Source: VGBK01 sp043810615
GTDB lineage: Bacteria; Actinomycetota; Acidimicrobiia; Spongiisociales; UBA11373
NCBI GenBank assembly: GCA_043810615.1
Contig: JBDROA010000002.1
Coordinates: forward strand, 1-37,057
Length of the DNA: 37,057 bases
Direction: 5' to 3'
The stretch's first letter is position 1; each line of letters begins with the position of its first letter. Below the pieces are notes generated by a model. It was given only the letters and a program-made list of their open reading frames with translations. It was not told where the DNA came from and searched no databases. Both the position numbers and the translations under genes were made by a program. Of this stretch, positions 17,703 to 25,122 are shown piece by piece.

Positions 17703-17819
17703 TCACCCCTGTCGCTGCTTGTGCCGCGGGTTGGAGCAGATGACCCAGACGCGGCCGTGCCTCCGAATGATCCGGCACTTCTCGCACATCTTCTTGACCG
17801 ATGGGCGAACCTTCCCCAC
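17703..17819 (-). CDS. rpmJ: 50S ribosomal protein L36
   Basis: L36 is the smallest 50S protein. The 38-residue frame starts at GTG (17819), with GGGAAAG upstream, and reads VGKVRPSVKKMCEKCRIIRR, then HGRVWVICSNPRHKQRQG. It has the zinc ligands of the C+ form: CEKC, C27 and H32. It lies 5 bases upstream of rpsM, its usual place. It is the first gene of this segment; infA, normally just before it, is not present. Confidence 0.95.
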   Translation of the reverse strand: MGKVRPSVKKMCEKCRIIRRHGRVWVICSNPRHKQRQG

Positions 17820-18129
17820 GTCCGCTTTCCCGGTCGGGACCAGTCGGGCGAACCCGGCCACCTGCTGGTGATCCGGGGGGCCCGACGACGGCTGCCCGAC
17901 CGCGCTACGTCGTCAGCTTCTTCCTGTACACACACCAAGAGGACCCCGAAGGGCCGGTGGAGAAGAGTAATGGACGCGTGCGACCACGACAAATCCCGGC
18001 CCCGACCCCGGCCGGATCGGAGGGAGTGCTCCCCGCCACTGTACCCCGGCGCCGGCTCCCGCAAGGGGAACCCGCGCCGGGCCTCCTCCCCGCAGCCACC
18101 CCAGCGGCGCGAACCCTGGGGTCGGAGGT
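17820..18129. other. Intergenic leader of the alpha cluster; no infA
   Basis: I looked on both strands for the infA signature (MAKxDxIEVEG start, HISGKMRxxYIR) and found none. The minus strand carries a candidate promoter and a leader of about 140 bases before rpmJ. Nothing else was recognised. Open frames here have no family motifs. Confidence 0.65.
17964..17992 (-). promoter_or_regulatory. Candidate promoter of rpmJ-rpsM-rpsK-rpsD-rpoA-rplQ
   Basis: TTGTCG, a spacer of exactly 17 bases and TACTCT on the minus strand. It is the best sigma-70-type match in the gap upstream of rpmJ and would give a leader of about 140 bases. A promoter is needed here because the genes to the right are an unrelated, terminated unit. 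Confidence 0.4.
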
Positions 18130-18172
18130 CTCCCCCCTCCCCACCACGGCCGTGGGAGGGGGCGGAGGGGGG
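18130..18172 (-). terminator. GC-rich hairpin after the cobalamin-protein gene
   Basis: A C-rich arm and a G-rich arm flank CACGG/CCGTG at the centre, starting 6 bases beyond the stop of the gene at 18178-19797. There is no T run. It is likely the end of the opine-dehydrogenase/cobalamin operon. Confidence 0.5.
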
Positions 18173-18177
18173 CTTCC

Positions 18178-19797
18178 TCAAGCGAGTCCTGCCACCCGCT
18201 CCCGCTCCGCCAGAACCCGTCCGGAGACCGCGTCGACGGCGTCACACCCCCCGTCGACCACGGTGACCGTGGCGCCCCGGGCGGCCGGGATCCCTGCCAG
18301 GTACGGGGCATCTAGATACCCTCCGCGCACCGCCCCGGCCAGCGCCGCCGGGTCACCCGCCGCCGCTCCGGGGAAACGCGCCTCGATCGCCTCGAGCAGG
18401 AAGGCGCCCTCCTCGACCAGGTGGTCGCGCCGCGCCGCCACCCGGGGGTCGACCAGTGGGTCGGGGAGGCCCAGCAGAGCGTCGTCGACGACCTGCTGCA
18501 CCAGGGTGCACGAGGAGACCAGTTCGTCCGGGCCGGTGATGTGATGGGCCTCGGTGTGACCCACGACGTGGAGAACGTCGGGGCGCAGCAGCATGCCGGT
18601 GCGGGTTGCCGCCGCCAACTGGCCTCGGGCCCGGTCCTCGTCCAGGGGCATGGAGAAGAGGCCGCCGCGGGTCTCCCGCAGCACCGTCACCCCCGCCCCC
18701 ACCCGGTGGCGCACGAGGGCCTCCATGGCGGCCATCTTGGCCACGTCCATGGCCGGGGAGATCCCGGGGGGGTTGTTGAGCATCATCTGCACCACGACGG
18801 TGCCGCCCCCGGCGGCACCGGTGAGTCCCGCGGCCAGGGCGGCGGCGGCCACTTGCACCGTGTCGGAGGCGTGACGGAGGCCCCACTGGTTCTGGTCGTT
18901 GCGCTCCACCGGCACCCCGTGGGCGGTGCACCAGGCCACCAGGGCGGCGTGCTCGGCGACGGCAGCCTCCAGCGAACGGGTCGAGCGTCCGTCGAGTTCG
19001 GAGTACCAGAAGACGGGAACCGCGCACCAGGCGTTGCGAATGGTCTCGGCCAGCACCTCCGCCAGGGCCACCTGATCGTTGGTCCCCGAGTAGCAGCGCA
19101 TGAGCGGGTGGTTGCCCCGCCGGGTGGCGGCGTACAGGCGGCGCAGGTCGTCGGCGGAGCGCACCGGCACCCCACCGGCGCCGTCCTGGGCGGGGTCCAT
19201 GCGCCCGGGGTGGAAGAAGTGCTCCTGGAAGTTCTGGTCGGGCCCCAGCGAGACCACGTCCACCACTTCGGCGGCGGCGATACGCTCGATCCCCGCCACG
19301 GTGGCCTCCAGGTCGGGCAGGCCGAAGTGATGGCGGATGAGGGGACGCGGCCTCATCTGGCGGCACCGCTCCAGCAGCGACTGGGCCCAGGCCCGTTTGC
19401 CCGCGCCCGCCGACCCACCGGCGAGGTAATCCTCGGCGGTCGGTCCCCCAGAGGCGCCGAACACCGCCTCGAAGAGGCCGCTGCGAACCGCCACCTCGGC
19501 CACCACCGGGGTCCCCCCGAACACCAGGCGCTGCTGTCCCCGGCCGGCGGCGGCCAGGCCCGCGCGCAGTTGGGCGAAGAGGCGCTCCGCCGCCTCGGGG
19601 GTCAGGCGGAACGACAGGGCGAGCAGGTCGGGGCGACGGGCGAGGGCGGCCTCCACCACCCGGGCCACCGGGACCCCCGGCCCCAGGAACTCGGTCCGGT
19701 ATCCCGCCCGTCGGGCGGCGGCCAGGAAGTTGAGCACCCCGGCGGTGTGGACGCAGTCCCCCAGGGCGGCACCCAGCACCAGTGGGCCTTCAGCCAC
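18178..19797 (-). CDS. Cobalamin-binding protein, mutase-like, partner of opine-dehydrogenase-like enzyme
   Basis: The product has 539 residues from a GTG start that overlaps the upstream gene by 8 bases. Residues 1-110 fit a B12-binding domain: GDCVHTAG (Asp14, His17, Gly20), then Ser62 in LSFRLT, then Gly94-Gly95 in VFGGTP. The spacing matches the DxHxxG...SxL...GG pattern, except for one extra residue between Asp and His. The remaining 400 residues look like a TIM-barrel catalytic domain with GAGGVPVRS, RCYSGTND, VFWYSELDGRSTR, NDQNQWGLRHASDT, LNNPPGISPAMDVAKMAAME and GHTEAHHITG. This recalls B12-dependent mutases such as the methylaspartate mutase E group, but I cannot place it. The substrate is unknown; coupling to an opine-dehydrogenase-like enzyme suggests amino-acid chemistry. 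Confidence 0.75.
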   Translation of the reverse strand: MAEGPLVLGAALGDCVHTAGVLNFLAAARRAGYRTEFLGPGVPVARVVEAALARRPDLLALSFRLTPEAAERLFAQLRAGLAAAGRGQQRLVFGGTPVVAEVAVRSGLFEAVFGASGGPTAEDYLAGGSAGAGKRAWAQSLLERCRQMRPRPLIRHHFGLPDLEATVAGIERIAAAEVVDVVSLGPDQNFQEHFFHPGRMDPAQDGAGGVPVRSADDLRRLYAATRRGNHPLMRCYSGTNDQVALAEVLAETIRNAWCAVPVFWYSELDGRSTRSLEAAVAEHAALVAWCTAHGVPVERNDQNQWGLRHASDTVQVAAAALAAGLTGAAGGGTVVVQMMLNNPPGISPAMDVAKMAAMEALVRHRVGAGVTVLRETRGGLFSMPLDEDRARGQLAAATRTGMLLRPDVLHVVGHTEAHHITGPDELVSSCTLVQQVVDDALLGLPDPLVDPRVAARRDHLVEEGAFLLEAIEARFPGAAAGDPAALAGAVRGGYLDAPYLAGIPAARGATVTVVDGGCDAVDAVSGRVLAERERVAGLA

Positions 19798-20875
19798 CCC
19801 AGATCCCCGTTTCGGCGATGCGGCGGATCTCCCCCGGGCTCAGCCCGGCCAGGCCGAGGGTCTCCAGCGTGCGCCCCCGGGTCCAGAAGTTGGTGTCCAT
19901 GATGAGGCCGGCGAGGAAGATCAGCGCCTCGATGGCCCGGGTGTTGAGCCCGAAGGCTCTCCCCGCCGAGGCCATGGGCACCAGGCTCATGGGTACGTCC
20001 TCCAGGAGGTAGCGGTGCTCCAGGCTGGAGGGGGCGGTGATCCCCCGGTAGCCCTCGTTGGCCCGCACCGCCTCGAAGAGGTCTCTCCCCGTGGCCCGGT
20101 AGGCGCTGGCCAGCCACTCCACCACGCTCGGCACTTCCACCCCCAGGAGGGCGGCTACCGCCTTGCGTTCCCGGTCGACGGCAGCCAGCACCCCGGCCAC
20201 CCGCGGGCTGATCCCATCCATGTAGAACTCGAAGCGCCCCTGGTCGTTCTCGATGCGGGCGGCGTTCAACAGGGTGATCGCCGGGTGGATAACCGCCCCC
20301 ACGTTGGCGAAGGATGTCTCCAGCGTGCTGGCGGCGGCGGTGAACTGCGGGTACCACTCCCCCAGAGCCGCCACCACGTCGGCGGTGCGCTCAGCCCGCA
20401 GGGCGGCCACGGGCACGGCGTGCTTGATGCGGGCGATGTAGGACTGGGCGGGCCCGGTGGAGCGCGCCGTCATGAGGTTGGTGGCCGCCTCGGCCACCAC
20501 GACCCCAGCGGTGCACTCCGAGGCCGCCAGGACCCGGCCGAACTCGAGCGCCCCGAAGGTGCGCCCCGGGTTGAGCACCACGATCTGGTGGTCGCACAGG
20601 AAAGGAGCGCAGCGCTCCGCCAGGTCCCGGTGGGCGAAGGCGGGGACGCAGACGAGGACCAGACGAGCGCCGTCCAGGGCCCGCTCCAGGTCGTCGGTGG
20701 CCAGGCGCACCCGGCCGAAGCCCTCGACCTCCCCATCTAACTCCACCCCACCCCGGGCGCGCAGGACGGCGACGTTGGCCGCCGTACGGTTCCACAGGTT
20801 CACCGGCGCCCCGCGCAGAGCCAGGTCACCGGCCATGGCACGCCCGGCGTGCCCGGCCCCCAGGATGGCGATCAC
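19790..20875 (-). CDS. NAD/NADP octopine/nopaline dehydrogenase family protein
   Basis: The product has 361 residues starting at GTG (20875), with AAGGGGGTG a few bases upstream. The N-terminal Rossmann fold has GAGHAG (residues 6-11), followed by LVCVPAFAH and VVLNPGRTFGALEF. The C-terminal octopine-dehydrogenase domain has SFANVGAVIHPA, whose His197 is the expected catalytic histidine, and NDQGRFEFYMDGISP. Members reductively join an amino acid and a keto acid, or the reverse, using NAD(P)H. The substrate cannot be read from the sequence. The gene is translationally coupled to the cobalamin-binding protein and the two likely act in sequence. It is divergent from the EF-Tu-like gene at 20990. 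Confidence 0.85.
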   Translation of the reverse strand: MIAILGAGHAGRAMAGDLALRGAPVNLWNRTAANVAVLRARGGVELDGEVEGFGRVRLATDDLERALDGARLVLVCVPAFAHRDLAERCAPFLCDHQIVVLNPGRTFGALEFGRVLAASECTAGVVVAEAATNLMTARSTGPAQSYIARIKHAVPVAALRAERTADVVAALGEWYPQFTAAASTLETSFANVGAVIHPAITLLNAARIENDQGRFEFYMDGISPRVAGVLAAVDRERKAVAALLGVEVPSVVEWLASAYRATGRDLFEAVRANEGYRGITAPSSLEHRYLLEDVPMSLVPMASAGRAFGLNTRAIEALIFLAGLIMDTNFWTRGRTLETLGLAGLSPGEIRRIAETGIWGG

Positions 20876-20989
20876 GGGTCACCCCCTTTGATCGTCGGAG
20901 ACAGCAGGATAGGCGAATGCCCCGTTGACACCCCCACCGACGGACTCGGCGGGGCAGAATGGGGTCTCCAACAGCGCAGGGAGGATCCC

Positions 20990-21250
20990 GTGTCCGAGCA
21001 ACTCGTGGGCTCGGTGACCCACTTCTTCGGCAAGGCGGGCGTCATCGCCATCGAGATCACCGGAGGTGAGCTGCAGGTAGGCGACACCATCCACGTGGTA
21101 GGCCACGTGACCGACATCACCGAGACCGTCGACTCGATGCAGATCGAGCACGAAGCGGTGCCGGCGGTGAAGAAGGGCGATCTGGTCGGCATCAAGGTGA
21201 CGGGCCGCGCCCGGCCCGGCGACGACGTCTACCGGGTACTGCCCGCCTGA
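20990..21250 (+). CDS. Small EF-Tu domain-II-like protein
   Basis: The product has 86 residues from GTG (20990), with a strong GGGAGGA upstream. The whole protein is one beta-barrel like domain II of translational GTPases: VGSVTHFFGKAGVIAIEITG, LQVGDTIHVVGHVTDITETV, MQIEHEAVPAVKKGDLVGIK, ending GDDVYRV. There is no GTPase domain. Related stand-alone proteins are annotated as translation elongation factor-like in archaea and some bacteria, and their role is unknown. It begins 114 bases from the divergent opine-dehydrogenase-like gene and precedes an aldo/keto reductase by 26 bases on the same strand. Confidence 0.8.
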   Translation: MSEQLVGSVTHFFGKAGVIAIEITGGELQVGDTIHVVGHVTDITETVDSMQIEHEAVPAVKKGDLVGIKVTGRARPGDDVYRVLPA

Positions 21251-21276
21251 GGCACCCCGATCCGGGGGTGGCGGCC

Positions 21277-22443
21277 ATGGAATACCGGGAGCACCGCGGC
21301 CTGACCCTGTCCGAGGTCGGAGTCGGCGGCTACGCCCTGGCCGGGGCCTACGGCGCCGTGAACCGGGGGGAGTTCCTCACCCTGCTGCGGCGGGCCCACG
21401 CCCTGGGGGTGACCCTCTTCGACACCGCGGGCAACTACGGCGACGCCGAGGCGGTCCTGGGGGAGGCGGTGCGGCCCTTCCGCGACGAGGTGATCCTCGC
21501 CACCAAGGTGGGCTCGCCGGAGGGCGCCCCGCCCAGCCTGCGGCCCGTCGCAGTGCGAGCCGCCTGCCGGCGCAGCCTGGAGCGCCTGGGCACCGACCGC
21601 ATCGACCTGCTCCAGGTGCACTTCGACGACCCCGCCACCCCGGTGGAGGACACAGTGGCCGCCCTCGAAGGCCTTCGGGACGACGGGTTGATCCGCCACT
21701 ACGGGGTGGGCCACCTGCCCGCCCACCGGGTGGCCCGCTACCTGGAGGTGGGGGACCTCTTCTCCATACTGATGGAGTTGAGCGCCGTGGCTCGCGGCTC
21801 GCGCCGCACCCTGCTCCCCCTCTGCTCGGAGAGTAACCCGGTGGCCATCGCCTTCAGCACGACGGGGCGGGGCCTGCTCTCGGGCACCATCGGGCCCGGG
21901 ACCACCTTCGAGAAGGGAGACATCCGCCACTTCGACCCCCTCTTCCAGAGGGCCCGCTTCGCCTCGGGGTTGCGCGTCGCCGCCTACTTCGGCTCCCTGG
22001 CCCGCTCGCTGGGGATGACCCCCTCCCAGGTGGCCATTGCGTGGGTACTGGCCCAACCAGGCGTGGCTTGCGCCCTCACCGGGCCGCGCCGCCTCGACCA
22101 CCTGGAAGAGAACCTCGGCGGGAGCGGCCGGCGGCTCCCCGAGGTGGCCCTCGCCGCCCTGGAGGCCCGGTTCGCCGAGGAGGAGGCGACTCTGGCGTCC
22201 GAAGAGGGCACCACCGTGGACGCCATCCTGGACGACCCCTTGCCCGCCGACCCCGCCGCCGCCTTCCGGGATCTGGTGTACGCCATCGAGACGGCGGTGG
22301 GCCTGGGCCGGGTCGCCGAAGACGCCATCCGGCCCGTGTTCTTCGACCTGTGGCCGCTGCAGGAGAACCTCGAGGGCGCCGGGCCGGCTTTGGAGGGGAT
22401 CCGGGTGGCGCTGCGGCGGCTGATCCCGTCAACCCGCCCGTGA
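21277..22443 (+). CDS. Aldo/keto reductase
   Basis: A start at ATG 21277 gives 388 residues; GTG 21268 is an alternative. The first 290 residues form an AKR TIM barrel with the catalytic tetrad Asp49, Tyr54, Lys77 and His115 (LFDTAGNYG, ATKVG, LLQVHFDD). The NADP-binding end has WVLAQPGVACALTGPRRLDHL. The family reduces aldehydes or ketones, and this subgroup includes sugar- and pyridoxal-type dehydrogenases. About 95 residues follow the barrel (ATLASEEGTTVDAIL onward) and look like a helical extension not typical of the family. The stop overlaps the next GTG as GTGA, so it is co-translated with the damaged gene at 22440. Confidence 0.85.
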   Translation: MEYREHRGLTLSEVGVGGYALAGAYGAVNRGEFLTLLRRAHALGVTLFDTAGNYGDAEAVLGEAVRPFRDEVILATKVGSPEGAPPSLRPVAVRAACRRSLERLGTDRIDLLQVHFDDPATPVEDTVAALEGLRDDGLIRHYGVGHLPAHRVARYLEVGDLFSILMELSAVARGSRRTLLPLCSESNPVAIAFSTTGRGLLSGTIGPGTTFEKGDIRHFDPLFQRARFASGLRVAAYFGSLARSLGMTPSQVAIAWVLAQPGVACALTGPRRLDHLEENLGGSGRRLPEVALAALEARFAEEEATLASEEGTTVDAILDDPLPADPAAAFRDLVYAIETAVGLGRVAEDAIRPVFFDLWPLQENLEGAGPALEGIRVALRRLIPSTRP

Positions 22444-22979
22444 GCGAGCGAAGCCGGAGCGAGCGGCTTTCCGGCGCCCTGATGCGAGCGAGCCCGGCCT
22501 CGCCGTGGCGCGCTCGCCACCGCCACGACACCATGGTGCTGGAGGTGACGGGGCACCGCAGCGCCAAGCGCTACCGGGCAGCGGTGTCCTACGTGGAGGA
22601 CGCCGGCCACCTGCTGGTGTTCGTGGGCGAGGTCGAAGCCAAGCTCTGGTGGCGCAACCTGCGTGGTGGCGCCCCCGCCCGGGTGCTGCGGCGGGGCCGC
22701 TGCCGGCCGGGGCAAGCCGGGGTGGCCGGGGAGGCCGACCCCCGGGCGCTGGCCCGGGCCCTGGCCCGGTTTGCCGCCGCCTGGCCCGGGTTCGTCGATC
22801 TAGGGCTGCCCCCGGGCGAGGGGTGCACCTCCGCCGGGTTCCCGTCGATGACGCCGGCAGGAGCCCCGGCTTGCCGGCCTCCGGCGGTCGCGTCACCGCT
22901 TAAGAGACCCTCGTCGGTGCCGCGCCGTTGGTGCTGCGGTGCCGCGATCGGGGCCAGGGGAACGTCGATCGCCGATTGA
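22440..22979 (+). CDS. DUF385/deazaflavin-dependent nitroreductase-like protein, probably frameshifted
   Basis: The GTG at 22440 overlaps the reductase stop. The middle is clear: VLEVTGHRSAKRYRAAVSYV, LLVFVGEVEAKLWWRNLRGG and ARALARFAAAWPGF, matching the F420-binding DUF385 split-barrel family. From about 22810 the frame loses family character and good third-position GC. The frame that reads HLRRVPVDDAGRSPGLPASG and ends at 22903 has both. A one-base indel in a C or G run near 22806-22820 is the simple explanation. As written the protein has 179 residues with an unlikely tail. The intact protein would bind F420 and reduce small molecules. The 5' end has short repeats of AGCGAG and may not start here. 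Confidence 0.55.
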   Translation: MSERSRSERLSGALMRASPASPWRARHRHDTMVLEVTGHRSAKRYRAAVSYVEDAGHLLVFVGEVEAKLWWRNLRGGAPARVLRRGRCRPGQAGVAGEADPRALARALARFAAAWPGFVDLGLPPGEGCTSAGFPSMTPAGAPACRPPAVASPLKRPSSVPRRWCCGAAIGARGTSIAD

Positions 22980-23029
22980 CGGCTCACCCGGAAGGGGGCA
23001 CGCTTCTCTGGGCGGCGAAAGGCGGCGCA

Positions 23030-23728
23030 ATGAGGCGGGCATTGTCCCTTCTCGTGGTCGCGTTTCTCGAGCTTCCTGGATGTGGCTCCGAGGCCGTCGG
23101 CCAGTTCCAGCAGCCCGAAGGAGCAGATGCGGAGCTCCTGGCTCGATACCTGGCGGAAGGCGTCGCCGCCTACGGAGGCAACCCCGATCCCCTCTTCCAT
23201 GCCTTCGGGATGGGCGACTCCGCCTTCTACGAGGAGCTGGAGACCTGGGAGTGCCTCTACCGTCCTGTGGTGGCCGCGCGGCAACACGGCCCGTCGACGG
23301 GGGTGTACGGCGATCTGGTGGCTCTGGCGCGCCGCGACTCGCCGCCCCTGTACGACCGGTCCTACGCGGCGCAGATCGTATTCAGCCGGCTGAGCCGCGC
23401 CGAGGGCGTCCGCCTCGGTGAAGTGGCGCTTGCCGCCGCTGCCGCGTGTGGCGACATCCGCATCGGCATGTTCGGCGGTGGCGGGCCGCTGCCGGTGTGC
23501 GGGTTCGACCAGGCCCTGGATGAGGGGCTTGCGTCGGAGGTGATCGCGCTCGGCATCACCCAGGTGCCCGGGGACGACTTCGACTACCCGCCCCAGATCA
23601 CGTCGATCCTCGAGCACTGCTACACGACCCTCAGCGAGGCATGGGAGAACGACGAGGAGCCGGCCTGGGTCTCGGAACTCGAGCGGGCATGGCGGGCACG
23701 CCAAGAAGCCCAGAACCGGGACCAGTAG
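23030..23728 (+). CDS. Putative lipoprotein of unknown function
   Basis: The product has 232 residues from the ATG at 23030, with GAAAGG upstream. A short signal peptide, MRRALSLLVVAFLELPGC, carries the lipobox LPGC. The mature part is acidic and Gly/Ala-rich, with ELLARYLAEGVAAYGG, WECLYRPVVAARQ, LPVCGFDQALDEG and a C-terminal amphipathic helix WVSELERAWRARQEAQ. I do not recognise a domain. It stands alone, converging on map, 85 bases apart. It probably sits on the outer face of the membrane. The signal peptide is seen in the sequence; the location is inferred from it. Confidence 0.7.
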   Translation: MRRALSLLVVAFLELPGCGSEAVGQFQQPEGADAELLARYLAEGVAAYGGNPDPLFHAFGMGDSAFYEELETWECLYRPVVAARQHGPSTGVYGDLVALARRDSPPLYDRSYAAQIVFSRLSRAEGVRLGEVALAAAAACGDIRIGMFGGGGPLPVCGFDQALDEGLASEVIALGITQVPGDDFDYPPQITSILEHCYTTLSEAWENDEEPAWVSELERAWRARQEAQNRDQ

Positions 23729-23813
23729 ACCCCAGGCGCGCTAGTGCGGTCGCATCGAGGACCCCGAAGGCTCGCCGCGCCCCGCGCCCGTCGGGCTCGA
23801 CCCGGCCCCGGCC

Positions 23814-24560
23814 CTACGGCAGCGTCAGCGGCTCGGGGCCCAAGGCGGTGATGGCCACCGTGTGCTCGAAGTGGGCCGACAGGCTGCCGTCGGCGGTGAC
23901 CACGGTCCAGCCGTCGTCGCTCACCTTGGTGTGCCGTGCCCCCAGATTGAACATGGGTTCGATGCACACCGCCATGCCCCGCTTCAGGCGCAGGCCCTTG
24001 CCCGGCTCCCCGTAGTTGAGCACCTGCGGCTCCTCGTGCATCTGACGGCCGATGCCGTGCCCGGTGTACTCCTGGACCACCCCGAGCCCGGCGGCGACTC
24101 CCACCGTCGAGATGGCGTGCCCCACGTCGCCCAGGCGCCGATCGTCGCGGCACTGCTCGATGCCCGCCCACAGCGCCTTCTCGGTGGCCTCGAGCAGCCG
24201 CTGTGCCTCGGGGGAGATCTCCCCGATCCCGAAGGTGATGGCGGCATCGCCGTGCCAGCCCTCGAAGACCACCCCCATGTCCACCGAGAGGATGTCCCCC
24301 TCCCGCAGCCTCCGGGCGTCCGGAACGCCGTGAACGATGATCTCATTGGGCGACAGGCAGATGTGGGCCGGGTAGCCGAGGTAGTCGAGGAAGGAGGGCA
24401 GGCACCCCCGCTCCGCCACGATCGAGGCGGCCAGGCGGTCGAGGCTCGCCAGGTCGACGCCGGGGTGGGCGGCCTCCCGTACCTTCGCCAGCACCTCCGC
24501 CACCACCCGGCCGGCGCGCCGCATCTTGGCGAACTCGGCGGGGCCCTTGAAGGTGATCAT
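23814..24560 (-). CDS. map: Type I methionine aminopeptidase
   Basis: Map removes the initiator methionine from new proteins. It has 248 residues, the type I length. The metal ligands are Asp94 (LSVDMG), Asp105 (HGDAAIT), His168 (GHGIG), Glu201 (IEPM) and Glu232 (FEHTV); His77 (VHGVP) and His175 (MHEEP) line the active site. The ATG overlaps the adk stop as ATGA, so adk and map are co-translated downstream of secY, the usual order. infA, which normally follows, is missing; the next gene on the right-to-left path is a convergent lipoprotein. Confidence 0.97.
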   Translation of the reverse strand: MITFKGPAEFAKMRRAGRVVAEVLAKVREAAHPGVDLASLDRLAASIVAERGCLPSFLDYLGYPAHICLSPNEIIVHGVPDARRLREGDILSVDMGVVFEGWHGDAAITFGIGEISPEAQRLLEATEKALWAGIEQCRDDRRLGDVGHAISTVGVAAGLGVVQEYTGHGIGRQMHEEPQVLNYGEPGKGLRLKRGMAVCIEPMFNLGARHTKVSDDGWTVVTADGSLSAHFEHTVAITALGPEPLTLP

Positions 24561-25122
24561 GCCGCGGCGAGCGCCGCGGCGATCCTGGAGAAGATCTCCT
24601 CGATGGTCCCCATGCCGTCGACGGGGCGGAGGGTGCCCTTGCTCCGGTAGTAGGCGATCAGGGGCTCGGTCTGCGCCCGGTACACCCCCATGCGATTGCG
24701 CACCGCCTCCTCGGTGTCGTCGCTGCGGTCCTCGATCTCGGCTCGCTTCAGCAGGCGGCGCACCACCTCTTCGTCCCCTACCTCAAGGCTCAACACCATC
24801 TCCAGCGGCCGGTCGGCCACCTCGCGGTCGAGAGCCTCGGCCTGGGCGGCGGTGCGGGGGAAGCCGTCGAGCAGGAAGCCACAGGCGGCGTCGGCCTCGG
24901 CCAGGCGCTCCTTGACCATGGCAATCACGATGCCGTCGGGGACCAGGGCGCCCGAGTCCATGATCGTCTTGGCCTGCTCGCCCAGGTCGGTGCCCCGGGC
25001 CACCTGGGCCCGGAGCATCTCGCCGGTGGACACGTGGGGAATGCCCAGGGCCCGGGCGATCATGGCCGCCTGGGTGCCCTTCCCGGCGCCCGGGGGCCGA
25101 CGATCAGCAGGCGGCGGCCCAT
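24557..25122 (-). CDS. adk: Adenylate kinase, reading frame broken in the P-loop
   Basis: Adk balances AMP, ADP and ATP. The gene starts at ATG 25122 (MGRRLLIVGP), overlapping the secY stop as TGATG. After GP the frame is wrong: the run reads C5 at about 25092-25096 where C6 would give GPPGAGKGTQAA. Shifting by one restores the protein through MIARALGIPHVSTGEMLRA, FLLDGFPRT, the short lid KRAEIEDRSDDTEEAVRNR and YRSKGTLRPVDG. With that base the product has 188 residues, the short-lid actinobacterial type. As written, only an N-terminally truncated frame from 25063 lacking the P-loop is open, and it would be inactive. Since adk is essential, a missing base in the assembly is the most likely cause. 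Confidence 0.9.

Noticed and set aside
17820..18129. infA upstream of rpmJ
   Set aside because: Translation of the region in the minus frames gives none of the IF-1 motifs.
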